Below are positions 24,300 through 35,094 of a DNA stretch of 64,000 nucleotides, piece after piece (position 1 is the stretch's first letter; each line of letters starts with the position of its first letter). Under the pieces are notes generated by a model. It was not told the origin of the DNA. It saw nothing but the letters and a program-made list of their open reading frames with translations, and ran no database searches. This stretch comes from Coprinus comatus (taxonomy: Eukaryota; Basidiomycota; Agaricomycetes; Agaricales; Agaricaceae): positions 1 through 64,000 of the forward strand of contig JAWPGT010000004.1 of the NCBI GenBank assembly GCA_034638255.1, written 5' to 3'. Made by a program: the position numbers and the translations under genes.

Positions 24300-26400
24300 A
24301 GTCCTGAGATGGCATATACTTTTGAAGGCCAAGTTTATGCAGGCCTGTTAATCTTTGGCTCGGGAGACGGGATACAAATGAACCGAGCGAGGCGGGATGC
24401 GAAGCTATAGTAATAATATCGTATCCAGGATGTGTTCTCGGCGGTCGCTAGTAGCAAGCAGAATCCATTTTGTAGTAGCACGTGAATTTCACGGTAAGTT
24501 AGAGTGACGAATAGAACACAGAGAAATGATGTGTTGCAAATGTGCTGTTGGTCCTTTGCGAGTACGAAGTATGGATGGAGTGCCCCGGTACTCCTCTGGT
24601 TCGCTAACTTGCTTATTCTTTTCAAGGTGAGGAGAAATATTGGAAGCTCCAGAAGGCTCCACATAGAAATCCAACTCGTGCTAGTGGAATGAATTGTAAA
24701 CAAAACACCGGAATGCTTGAGGTACAATCATTTCGAAGACCAGTTCGATAATAGTCCCAAGTCCCAAGTCCTGCTGCTCTTCGCGAGGGAGAACATAGAA
24801 ACTATTAGAAATCAAAAGTAGCGTCTTGTGCCAATTCGTATGTATTCGGTTTTCCAGGACAATGGATGAGGATCATACGGCGCGTCCACATCGTGGAAAC
24901 TGTGGTGTCTGAAACTAGCATACATATCTCCAGGCGCAAGGAGAAATTAGGGACAAATGTCACTGGTTGTGGTCTCTCAAGTTCTTGATGCCCCAGATAT
25001 AACATAACAACCGGAGAATGTGGAGTCACCTTGATTGTTTTGGGAGGAATCACATCTTGGATACCGTTACCTGAGATTTGATTCTGATTGACTTGACCAA
25101 CTATTTGTGTCGCTTATCTGCACAGTCCAGTCTAAATCACAATGTCCAGCTCCTGTTTCAACTTTCGGGAAAGTGCCTGAACTTGTGGCACCAATCATAG
25201 CGAGTACTTGGTATAGTTTGTGGAGCCAGGGAATCCGTAGTGAGGGGATCTGGATACTTGCCATTAGGGAATACAAGAGAAGAACTTGAAAGTTGTAGTA
25301 TTGTGGTATTAAGAACCTATATGGTCGTAGACAAGAGTAAGACATCCCCATAGCTGCGATATCCTTCGCAACCAAATGGAGGTTCATCAATAGACATTTG
25401 TTTCTTCGTATGAGATAGTCCGTTTATCTGGTATGCTCGAGGATGTACTGGTTGAAGACATACAATCGCAGGTTGTGGAAGTTAACTGCCAGTGGATTAT
25501 TATATTTGAAAGTTGACTGCGCAGAAGATCGAAGCAAAAGAGGCTTTGTGGAGAACGCATAAATCATTACGTAGCTTAACTCGGCGTGGCGGTAGAGAAC
25601 AGGTAAAAATCGTTTGTCCGGAACGAAATCGGTGGTGACAAAAATTATCGTCCATAGATTCTTCATTGTTGGAGTCCAAAGAGCATCGCGTCTTGCAGAC
25701 AGAAACTAGAAGCAAAGGGGGATATATGCAGAAATATTAATCCACACGCCGTATCAACTGAACATGAGCCTTGAGTATCCGTTTCGTGAGATGTAATGAC
25801 ACTCGTTTCATAATGCGAAAACAGTTAGAATCGAAGGCATCCAATATCCAGGTGTCGAGTACGCTCGATTTGAGACGATAAAACATAACACAGTATAAGC
25901 TGTATGCAACGATCAATATAGACTAGGATACCGCCAGAAAACTTGGAAGAAATTGGAGAGGATAAAAGTCGGTTGCATAGTCAAAATCGCGTGATTCGTG
26001 TCTCCGTAGACAAGAGACCAGACGAAGTGAACAGAAGTGGTAGGAATAATGACACGTATGTTTTCGAGCTTGGGTAAATTGCCTTGCACAGATCATTGTA
26101 GGGTAGAAAATTTCTTCCTTGCCTTTACACGTAGGTCGGTTCAAAGGCATAGTCCAGTGCCAGCTAGCTATGATTGCGATATCCGCCATAGACGTTGAGG
26201 AGTTTGATGACAGAGGTATCAAGTATAAAGCGGTGTGGTGTGAGGATGAGTTCCTTGGCTGTGTGTGGGGAAGAGAGAAGAGGGATGGGGAATGGCCTGA
26301 TACTGAAGCAGGCTTTAAAAGTAGTTAGGCACGAGGTTTTGTGACTATAGCCGCGTGCCTTTCGCACATTCGTTGTCCCCAACGTAGCCCCTGTTTCCAC
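24300..26400 (-). pseudogene. Possible eroded F-box/LRR-like gene
   Basis: The minus strand holds a series of short open pieces in shifting frames that read like protein: ELILTPHRFILDTSVIKLLN (about 26250), LPKLENIRVIIPTTSVHFVW (about 26050), IQIPSLRIPWLHKLYQVLAM (about 25220) and HSPVVMLYLGHQELERPQPV (about 25000). LPKLENI and IPSLRIPWL phrasing resembles the Leu-rich repeats of the large basidiomycete F-box family. Stops and frame changes occur every 50-100 codons without matching splice sites that I can find. I therefore read it as a relic, but the similarity is weak and it may be chance. Confidence 0.22.
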
Positions 26401-26529
26401 CGAATTACTGGAACGTGGCTTTGTTTTTGTTGAAGTCTTTGTGGGTGTTTTAGGGTCAGGGTGGGAACGCTCCTTGCCTTTGCGCTTCCTCGCGAGTCAC
26501 CCTCAACCTATCAATATCATTGCTATATT

Positions 26530-27566
26530 ATGGCTGCTTGTCTCCGATTCACAAGACGTGTATGAATTCACTAAGGTGAACAATGAATATATTAATTAAC
26601 CGATTGCTTTAGGTCTGGAAGAATTTCATTGACACCAAAGGTCCGTTGCGATCACCACGCTCCGTGGTAATGAATATCAGAACTCGAGGTGCTAGACTGC
26701 ATTGTCCACAGGCCATGATGCACAATGTTTTCCGAATGTGAGCGGCCATTCACTCCCTTAGTCCTCGGGTCCTAACGGGTTTGGTGGTAATAGCTTCAAA
26801 TCTACAAGGCGATTCCTGGACATGTAGAGACGTCTTTGAAGATTGAACAATATAATAGTGCGCCTTTCCATTTAAACTATACATTGCTTGACTAACTTAT
26901 GCTGGACTACAGCTAACCGAGTCGGGGTATGTTACAATTCATTATCAGTTCTAAGTATTCATAGTGACCACATTTAATTTCGCTGTTTTAAATTCTCTGA
27001 ATAGACAGGCGAGTTTTTCTCCACCCTAGTAGAAGCCTCATGTACTGATTTCATACTTTCATTTAGTCCACGGCGGTCTCATCCTCTCGCTAACTGATAC
27101 CCTCGGCTCACTCGCTGTCGCGACGAAAGGACATTACATGACAGGTGTCTCTACTGACATTGGCACTTCGTTCGTTCTCCCTGCTGGAAAAGTAGGTGAA
27201 ATTCTGTATGCGAAGACTGCTTTGACCGGGATGGGTATGCATTGTTGTTGCTGGTAATAAGGATAGGTATTGATGGTGGTTTTAGGAAAACAGTTGGCTT
27301 ATACCAAAACCGACTTCTTGAATGCTAAAGGAGAACTGGTTGCCTATGGATGTGAGTTGCCACGACTTGCTAGTGCGGTTTTAGATCTAAATAAAGCGTC
27401 ACAGACCATACGAAATATATTGGTAAATCTTCTGTGCACGCTGTAAGTCTCTTCTTTTATTCCTTGCACTTTTTCTAAAATCCATGGTATGAAACAGAAC
27501 AATGTAAAACTATCGGAAGATGGAGAGAGAGTACTAGAGGGGGAGGATATTGAAGTTAATATATAA
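26530..27566 (+). CDS. Acyl-CoA thioesterase, hotdog fold (THEM2/4HBT family)
   Basis: Small thioesterase that hydrolyses acyl-CoA, in the THEM2/ACOT13 group. Proposed exons: MAACLRFTRR (26530-26559), VWKNFIDTKGPLRSPRSV (26613-26666), LQIYKAIPGHVETSLKIEQY (26794-26857), a 14-base exon 26913-26926, a 4-base exon 27005-27008, then 27067 onward. The join gives NTNRVGTVHGG, the family's GTLHGG loop. LTDTLGSLAVATKG and GVSTDIGTSFV follow, the latter with the catalytic Asp position (GVSVDMN in human THEM2). Then come KQLAYTKTDFLNAKGELVAY and DHTKYIGKSS, so the fold is complete. The total length of about 165 residues fits the family, with a short charged tail. The first two exons are less sure than the rest. 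The basic N-terminus could be a mitochondrial presequence, which is inference. Confidence 0.88.
27005..27008 (+). other. Inferred 4-base microexon (ACAG) with a GC splice donor
   Basis: The upstream exon ends GTC-GGG at 26926 before GTATGT. The downstream exon starts TC-CAC-GGC at 27067. One extra base modulo 3 is required to keep the thioesterase frame. The only AG-bounded candidate is ACAG, after GAATAG and before GCGAGT, giving GGG-ACA-GTC-CAC (G-T-V-H). The following intron has a good branch site (TACTGAT) and ends TTTAG. Confidence 0.78.
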
Positions 27567-27690
27567 TGACCAAATAGAGTAGAGATCAGCAAACACAACG
27601 TCAATCAACTGACCGATTCAAACGTTCCCTCCTTCACTCTAATCTTCTACTTTCATTACACCCGTCTATTCCTTAATTTAAATACATAAT

Positions 27691-30600
27691 ATGGACGTAC
27701 ACACATCTATTCCATCCAAGTCCAGACACAAGCCCAGAGCCCCGTCGGGTCATTCTCAGCCTACCACCAGCAGACTACGCACCTCTTCACTCAACTACGC
27801 CGCCTACCCTGCCTCAAGTCCACGCTCACCATATAGCAACACAAGCGCCGCAACTTCCGCGCGGACTGAGTCGCCTACGGCTTTTCGTCATTCTAATACT
27901 GGTCATTCAGGGGTTGTTACAGGAGGGTATTCAGGCCTTGGTCCTGGAAGCTATAACGGGCCTTACCGAATGATTCCTGGGAAGCCAAAATCGAAGAACT
28001 TGGCATTAGAACTCCAACACGATCAACAACAGCAACAACAAGGTCAGGAACAGCAGTGAGTAATGATCTCTCTTGTCTATTTACGGGGTGTAGAAAATGA
28101 CCCAACTCGCATATGTAGAAAGAAGTTGGACATACTTTCACCCATACCACGTCGGGACTTGATTGATAGCTCAGCTAGTTCTCTCTGGCTGAGCTCACAT
28201 TCCTCTGAAACCCAAGACAACTACTTCGAAAGAGAAATGTCACTTTCACCTGTCTATTCATTACCTACGCATAATAACATCCCAATACCCCCACCTCTCA
28301 ATGACGCCGACCAGCATTCACCTACGAGTACACGCAGTAAACGTAGCCGAGACCGGTCGAGCTCTAGGGAACCTAGATTACCCAACAGCGCACCCCTGTA
28401 TGGAGGCTTCCTGAATCAAAAGGCATCCAACTCGTCATTGGCTTTCTTCCAGTGCATACCAAACCCAAACAAATCAACATATACTCCCAAGAAAACCACA
28501 TAGGAAATCGTCAAGCCAAACCTTCGGTTCCCTGTATCAACAACAGCGTAGCGAAGGTCAAAAGGGGAGAGAGGGAAGTGTAGGTCCTTCAGATTCGATG
28601 CTTCGGCATGCATTGCGCCATAGGAAGTCTGAGATCGAGATGAAAAGGGCGTTGGAAAGAGAAATAGAAAAAGAGAAAGAAGGGGTGGGGATGGGGAGAG
28701 CTTGGGTTAAATGGATGCATAAGAGAGGTGCCGGAGGGTGGGTATTACCGCTTGTATTACTTACATCGACGTTGGTGAAATTCGGTATTGGGTTAGGAGG
28801 CTACTCCGGTAGGTTCCTCTACCAAAGTTGTCTTCTTTGAAATACTCAATCTCTTTTGTCCAGGTCGCGGTACCCCACCCATGTATGGTGATTATGAGGC
28901 GCAAAGACATTGGATGGAGTTGACCTTGCATCTTCCGTTCCGCAACTGGTATACTTATGATTTGCAGTATTGGGGTTTGGATTATCCACCGCTTACAGCT
29001 TATATCTCATGGATCTGCGGAGTTGTGTAAGTGTCTCCTTCTCCTGACCTCCTATTAACCAAATTGACGTCTACATATATATAGGGCTCACTGGATATCA
29101 CCTTCATGGGTTTCATTGGATACTTCGAGGGGAATTGAGACTGAAACGAGTAAGGTGTTTATGAGGTCCACTGTTGTCATATGGGATCTATTGGTGTATG
29201 TACCTGCACTCTTGATGTTTGTGAAAACATGGCAAGGGAATAGATCTGTAAGAACACAGGTGGGCACCTTCCTTCGAACGGCATACTGTCGACTGACCAT
29301 GAATAGGATATGGCACTGTTGACTCTACTATTCCAACCTGCGTTGCTATTAATCGACTTCGGACATTTCCAGTACAACTCCGTCATGCTTGGTATGTATC
29401 ATGTAAAAGAAGGAGATGAAGATACTGATGATTTTGTGCAAATAGGATTCACACTACTTGCAATGAATTTTTTCGCAACGGGACAAGATTTGGTGGGGGC
29501 TGTATTCTTCGTGTTGAGCCTTGGTTTCAAACAGATGGCATTATATTATGCTCCTGCAATTGGTTCTTACTTACTGGCCAAGTGTTTCTATCTTGGGATT
29601 ACAGGGCCTGGGTATGTTGTTGGCTTGACTGGATCCATTGTCTTCATAGCTGAGATTGATTCACAGGTTCAAACTATTTACTCGACTGGCAATAACAACA
29701 ATCATCGCATTTCTAGTCCTCTTCTTACCCTTTTACCTTCCTCCCATTGCATCATCAGTCAAATCCGTCATGGAACCTATAACACGGATATTCCCCTTTG
29801 GACGCGGCCTATTCGAGGACAAAGTAGCCAACTTCTGGTGCGCTAGTAATGTAGCTCTGAAATGGCGAGAACGACTAGGAAGAAATGCATTGGTCAAGCT
29901 ATCAGCAGCGTTGACGGCTTTCGGCTTTTTTCCAGGCGTTGGTGTGATGTTGAGTGTTGGTTGGAGATTACGTTTACCAGTTCTCTTCAAGGGCGAGGAA
30001 CAGAAAGAAATAATGAGACGGGAGGCGCAGGATCACGCAACACCTCCTTTCTTGACATTATTGCCCTATGCACTTCTTACATCTTCTCTTTCCTTTTTCT
30101 TGTTTTCGTTCCAGGTCCACGAGAAGACGATATTGGTGCCATTGTTACCAATTACATTGTTAATGTCCGGTGCTCCTGTTGATTCGCCAGTTTGGGCTTG
30201 GGGTGCTTTGGTAAACAATGTTGGAGTATTCAGGTATGCCACATTTCTGTGCATACTGGAAGGGTTTGAACTAACAGAGTTTATAGTATGTGGCCGCTGT
30301 TGAAGAAGGATGGCTTGGGTTTGCAGTACATCGCATTGTTGGTTTTATGGAATAGGTTAATTGGATACAACCCATTGCGTTTACAGTCTAGGTCTTTTGT
30401 TCAACTGCTCTCATTGGTATGTTTACGTCTTCTTGAGGCTGAAGTTCTGATAAACTAATTCCATTACTTTCCTATGAAAAGGTTGTGTACACAGGAGCTA
30501 TTACACTCCACTTCATCGAGTTGGTGATGACACCACCAAAAAGATACCCAGACATCTATCCGGTCCTCAATGTGCTCATTAGTACCCCTGTGTTCATACT

Positions 30601-30847
30601 TGCGTGGCTGTGGAGCATCAAATGTGGGGTTGAAGTGGGATGGGCTTTGGGTGGTATTGGTTTCTCGTCTACGTCTACGTCCACGTCCACGTCCAACCCG
30701 ACTACTTCGGTAGCGAGGGATGGATCCGTAGAGCCGATGGAAGCGAGTACAGTCCGTCAGTCCAGTGGAAGAAGCATTAGCCTCAGCTATGCTGAGACAC
30801 GCAATCGGTTGAAGACTCAGGTGTCCACTTCGAGCTTAGCAGAGTAA
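27691..30847 (+). CDS. ALG6: Dolichyl-P-Glc:Man9GlcNAc2-PP-dolichol alpha-1,3-glucosyltransferase
   Basis: ER membrane enzyme adding the first glucose to the lipid-linked oligosaccharide of N-glycosylation. The conserved start of the fold is [19 protein letters not shown] with [32 protein letters not shown] (split by an intron), [34 protein letters not shown] and the [16 protein letters not shown] loop follow, all ALG6/ALG8 landmarks; the HWMELT and GHFQYN forms favour ALG6. Multiple hydrophobic segments run to about 30650, then a short Ser/Thr tail. Unusually, roughly 300 residues of low-complexity cytosolic sequence (Ser/Pro-rich, poly-Gln at about 28026-28054) precede the first membrane segment ([20 protein letters not shown]). 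An intron at about 28399-28459 repairs the frame there. It follows the thioesterase by 124 bases on the same strand. Confidence 0.94.
30668..30695 (+). repeat. Short ACGTCY hexamer tandem repeat in ALG6
   Basis: About four to five tandem copies of (T)ACGTCT/(C)ACGTCC encode an STSTSTSTS stretch in the C-terminal tail. This is a small length-variable coding repeat. Confidence 0.7.
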
Positions 30848-30986
30848 ATCGATAAATAAATAAATAAATAATAAAACCAGAGTGGGGTAATTGGTCACGT
30901 GTATTTTTTTCGGAAAATGGACAATATTTGTGGCCGATTTGTGGGCGAAGGAGGTTTAGCTCCTGACCTAATCCTGACCATAACTA

Positions 30987-32302
30987 ATGCTAAGCCTTCG
31001 CCGCCCACTCATTCGATGTCTTGCTACGGAAAGCGTAGGATCTGCTACGTCCGGACGCACTCCCGTACCCCCTCCTCCCCCATCCCAACTACACCAGAAC
31101 AAACCTAGGTCTACTCTTTACCCCCAACCTCGCCCTGCAGTCTCACATCATCACCAACCCCTGCCTCGCCTCCCAGCAACTTTCGGTCGTAATCAACTAC
31201 TACCAGTAACAGATTCTACAAGAGCACTACTAGAATCAATCGTCACCAAGTTTGACTCCCCTATTCGGTATGCCTTTGCATATGGATCTGGTGTATTTGA
31301 ACAAGAAGGCTATTCAAAAGAGGGACAAATGCCGATGCTTGATTTCATGTTTGCTGTGACCCATCCTGCTCATTTCCATTATATGAATATGCAACAACAT
31401 CCTTCGCACTATCCATTACATGCCAGGGTATTGGGATCTACCTATGTTTCAAGAGTGGAGGATTTAGGACCTGGTGTTTGGTTTAATGCATATATTCCGA
31501 TTAATGGCGTCGTGAGTGTTGTTTGGCTTTGCCGAAAAGTGCGTGGTAGCCGTGTGCTGACGCATTATGATGCTCCGTGTGCCGTTTGTTATGCGATATT
31601 GTTTAGATGATCAAATATGGTGTCACAAGTGTCGACAACCTGTGTAACGATCTATTAAACTGGAGAACACTTTACCTTGCTGGAAGGATGCATAAACCAC
31701 TACGGATAATCAAAGATGATGCTCGTGTTAGGTTGACACAACAAGTTAATCTCACATCAGCTGTACGAGCTGCGCTTTTGACACTTCCGGAACAATTTAC
31801 GGAACGACAATTATTTGAAACAATCACAGAAATTTCGTATAGTGGGGATCCGAGAATGATACTACCTGCTGAGAATCGTGGAAAAGTGGGGAATATTGTG
31901 AAGAAACAAGGTCCTCAGTTTAAGGAATTGTATCAGAGATTGGTTGTGGGACTTCCTGGAACACATTGGCCTACACATCAGCATGAAATTCAACAAGATA
32001 CGAGTGCCCGTGCAAGGAGTTACCATTTGAGAAAGTTGCCGCGCGAATTGTTGGATAGAGTGCAGAATAGGTTTTCACAAAGGGGAATTGGAGAAGAGTT
32101 GTTGAAAGATGATGAGAATGCGTATTGGATGAAGTTGGCTAGTGATGAAGAGGTGTTGAAAAGTATTGTGAGGGAAGAAATGAGTAGGATTGTTCGGGGA
32201 CCCGCGACGGTACAAACACTCAAGGGAATAGCTACTGCTGGTATCGGGAAGAGTCTCAAATATGGGTCGGCGAAGATTGGGAAATGGTGGTCTGGATCAT
32301 GA
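30987..32302 (+). CDS. TAM41: Mitochondrial CDP-diacylglycerol synthase (phosphatidate cytidylyltransferase)
   Basis: Inner-membrane matrix-side enzyme making CDP-DAG from phosphatidate and CTP, the first step of cardiolipin synthesis. MLSLRRPLIRCLATESVGSA is a typical presequence. The nucleotidyltransferase signature YAFAYGSGVFEQEGY is followed by PMLDFMFAVTHPAHFHYMNM, with the conserved GSG and DF. Next come HPSHYPLHARVLG and PGVWFNAYIPINGV, then after one intron IKYGVTSVDNLCNDLLNW, LYLAGRMHKPLRII and YSGDPRMILPAENRGKVGNI, all Tam41 (MMP37) blocks. The C-terminus ends KYGSAKIGKWWSGS. The start 30987 is only 140 bases after the ALG6 stop, and the gene converges on NAS2 with 110 bases between. 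Confidence 0.95.
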
Positions 32303-32412
32303 ACGTTTGAGCTTGATGTTTGAATGGATGGTATTTATCTTATTATACTACTTGATACCTTGTTTATTAGACGGCATCATTGTATTTACACACACCCTCC
32401 TTTTTAATCACA

Positions 32413-33218
32413 CTATCTTAATGAACCTGTGTATGGTACCAGGTGACAACTACTTCGATATTAATGAAGGACTAAATTCAAGAAGAAAAAGTACTCACCC
32501 TAACATGCCACGGCCTCCCCAACCTTGTCTTGGTGTTAGCGTGAGGTATATCTTCTCGTCATTTCGTAGAACTCGGACAATAATATGTTTCTAGACAAAA
32601 TGCACATCAGAATATGCAAACTCGTGGATTATTTAGAAATCCGCAAACATTTTCACTTTGAGATACAAGGTTAGCCAGAGGCGTCAGACTGGATGGATGG
32701 ATGAACTTGGATTTAATAAGGTGACCAAACTTGAAAATGAGATCTCCCTTCATTAGGCCCTATTCAATGTACAAGTTAATGTTATGGATACGCCACTCAA
32801 AAAGGAGACATACTGATTGAGCAGCTGGACTAGAAGGTGCAACAGCTTCTACTGTTGCAAATGGGATCACCTCATCTTCCTCTTTATTATCATTATCATT
32901 TCCTGATGTCGATGGCCCAGCTGATTCTTCTGTTGGTTTGGCATAGATGCCCTCCAGAGCTTTCCCAATATCATCGATGACTACCTTCAAATCGTTTCTC
33001 AACTCAATGATCTTCACCCTAGCCCTTCTCACTGCATAGACATCGACATCAGCCCGTGGAAACCCTTCGGAATCCACCAATGGCATTTGCATGTCTACAT
33101 TTTCTGCTTTAAGGATTGCTATCTGTGCTTGCAGGCCCTCCTCGATCTGTGTTTTCTTTTGGATCAAAACTTGTGCTTGTGTTTTCGGTGAAGTAGGGGA
33201 AGGTAACTCAAGGCCCAT
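32413..33218 (-). CDS. NAS2: 26S proteasome assembly chaperone p27/Nas2 (PSMD9)
   Basis: Cytosolic chaperone that holds the Rpt5 C-terminus during base assembly. The N-terminal coiled coil (KTQIEEGLQAQIAILKAENV) is followed by the diagnostic LVDSEGFPRADVDVYAVRRA and RVKIIELRNDLKVVIDDIGK. After an acidic linker comes PFATVEAVAPSSPAAQS, the start of the PDZ domain. Later exons give GLMKGDLIFKFGHL, NIIVRVLRNDEKIYLTLTPR and QGWGGRGMLGCHLVPYTGSL, ending LR and stop TAG at 32413-32415. The last exon is very small, and the GRGMLGC junction supports its splice sites. Its start lies 44 bases downstream of the CDC37 stop on the same strand, suggesting a shared transcript or very tight packing. Confidence 0.93.
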
Positions 33219-33262
33219 GATAGAGCAAGAGAAAGTTAAGTATGACGTAAGTTAAGTACAGC
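33219..33262 (-). other. 44-base gap between CDC37 stop and NAS2 start
   Basis: Too short to hold a usual 3' UTR, terminator, promoter and 5' UTR separately. The two genes must overlap in transcript space or share a bicistronic mRNA. Confidence 0.7.
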
Positions 33263-34994
33263 TTATTTCCTTCCTGTATCGTCTCGAATTCCCTTCTCCG
33301 AGAAACTCAAAATACCAGCCATGTCTAATCTCTGAACTACGCTCTCCGCTTCCGCCACATCCATATCTCCAAGCACTTGGTTCACAGCCTCCAGTTCCCC
33401 CGTCTTTAACGCCTCTTGGAACGTCTCAGGGAACCCTTGGAACACATCCCATCGCAGCTGCAGCGCTCGTCGCACTTCCTCAATGTCAAGATCTTCTACA
33501 CCTGCACCTTCTAGACGGAGGTCCTCAGGTGGTGGCCCATCAGGAACGTTAAAGTTGATCGTAGTACTGGGATCCTCGGCCACAAGTTGGATTTGTTCTT
33601 TGCCTTGCGACTGAGCAGCCTCCGCCTTTGTAATTTCTACCCGGTTGGCGAGGTGTTTGTACGTTTTTTCAAAGTCATCGACAAATACTTTCTCTGCACG
33701 TTTATCGCCTGCCATCATCCTGTAAAATAATGTATTTCATTGGGAGTAATTCTTGTGGATATGAATGGAACTCACTTCTGGAAGAAAACACGAGGACCAT
33801 CACGACCCAACTTCTCGCAATATTGCAATAGTAGACTCTGGTGCACGCATTGTCTGGCATACTTCTTTTTCCCATCACCTTCAGCTGTAAATGCAGCGAC
33901 CAAAAGTGCATCAGAAGCATTAGGGACGTAGACATCCCGATGGTTCTGAATATATTCCCAGGATTTGTCGTATTGACCAACTGGAATCTTTGAGAATCCT
34001 TCTAGCGCAGGCGTCAGTTGAGGTAGTTCAGATTCTTCTTCGTCATCAGTATCGACTTCGGCTGGTGCGGAAGTTGTCGCTACACCAGGGTTTAACACTT
34101 CAAACGTTGTTTCAGTCATTTTCTTCTTCGGCTTCGTTTGGATAGCAGGTACTGGCTCAGGAGCTGGTTTCGGTGGGACGTACTATCCATAGCCCAAGTC
34201 AATTTCACATTCATTCAATAGAATAGCACTAACCTTGGAATCAAATCCTTCATGAATGTCATCACTCGTAATCTTCTTTTTGGACTCCTGAATCTCTATT
34301 TCCATTTCTTTCTCCTTCTCTTCAATCGATTCTTTCAATCTCTTAACATGCAACTTCATCTCTTTCTCTAATTCCTCTTCAACTCTTCTTCCCTTCTCTT
34401 CTTCACTTTCTCCATCCTTTGCAGCAGCCAAAACCCTCTGATTAACAGCAGTTGTAACACCCTTCAACAAACTCAACATCATCCCATCATAAGTTTGTTC
34501 AATCTTTGTAGGATCATTACCAGGAGGACAAGCTTTTGAAGGTTGCCTTTCCAATTTCTCAACTAGAGAATTCCAATAAGCGCTAACTGATGGAAATGAT
34601 TTAGCGATTATGGATTCAGGTGCTGCTGTTAGAGTTTCTGAAATTTCAGTAATACGTGGTAACAGAACGTTATCACAGTTGATATTGGCTTCAAGTAGTG
34701 CGATCTTGTGTTTACGTGCTTCTCGTTTTTCATGGATGTCTCGTTGACGCCATCTTATCATAAGTTAATTTGATTGAGTATTTGAATAATACTTTGTATG
34801 GTCAAGATAGAGATAGAGAGAGACATACCGTACAAGTGATTTATGGTCAACATTAGGATGTCCTTCAATATCAGAATCATCCGAAACCTATAGTTGTAGT
34901 CTAATGTTAATTTTGGCATTTCTCAGAATGAAAAGCGCATATAATCAAGCAAGCATACCTCAAGATTATCCCACTTTGAATAATTCAATGGCAT
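33263..34994 (-). CDS. CDC37: Hsp90 co-chaperone Cdc37
   Basis: Cytosolic kinase-loading co-chaperone of Hsp90. The first exon gives MPLNYSKWDNLE, the universal Cdc37 start including the conserved Ser of the CK2 region. The next gives VSDDSDIEGHPNVDHKSLVR and RWRQRDIHEKREARKHKIAL, the kinase-binding N-terminal helix. A long charged coiled coil (EEEKGRRVEEELEKEMKLHV) follows. The middle Hsp90-binding domain has FSKIPVGQYDKSWEYIQNH, DALLVAAFTAEGDGKKKYAR and QCVHQSLLLQYCEKLGRDGP. The C-terminal domain (RALQLRWDVFQGFPETFQEA) ends GIRDDTGRK. Spacing and order match the family. The upstream region carries a 14-base G run. NAS2 begins 44 bases after its stop. Confidence 0.97.
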
Positions 34995-35044
34995 CTTTCT
35001 TATCAAATGGATATAGATATACACTTGTGAGTCGTAGATTGTGT

Positions 35045-35094
35045 GGGATTGTGTGGGAGAGTGTGTGGGAGTGGGAAGCTGGGGGGGGGGGGGG
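35045..35094 (+). promoter_or_regulatory. G-rich tract with 14-base G run upstream of CDC37
   Basis: Several GGG runs (GTGTGGGA repeats) lead into fourteen consecutive G at 35081-35094, about 90-100 bases upstream of the minus-strand CDC37 start, so it is C-rich on the gene's sense strand. It is G-quadruplex-capable by pattern. A regulatory role is inference. Confidence 0.45.

Larger units (their letters stand above)
18568..26529. other. Gene-poor region of about 8 kb
   Basis: No convincing intact gene is seen over nearly 8 kb, against one gene every 1.5-3 kb elsewhere in the window. The first 300 bases are the pyrimidine-rich 3' flank of MCM1. The rest is AT-rich with only short open frames. 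I found no LTR pair, transposase or reverse transcriptase signature, and no tRNA. A small hairpin lies at 21838-21864. Minus-strand fragments at about 24300-26400 look like an eroded gene (see separate entry). It could be an old repeat-derived or degenerating block, or it could hold non-coding RNA. Confidence 0.55.
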
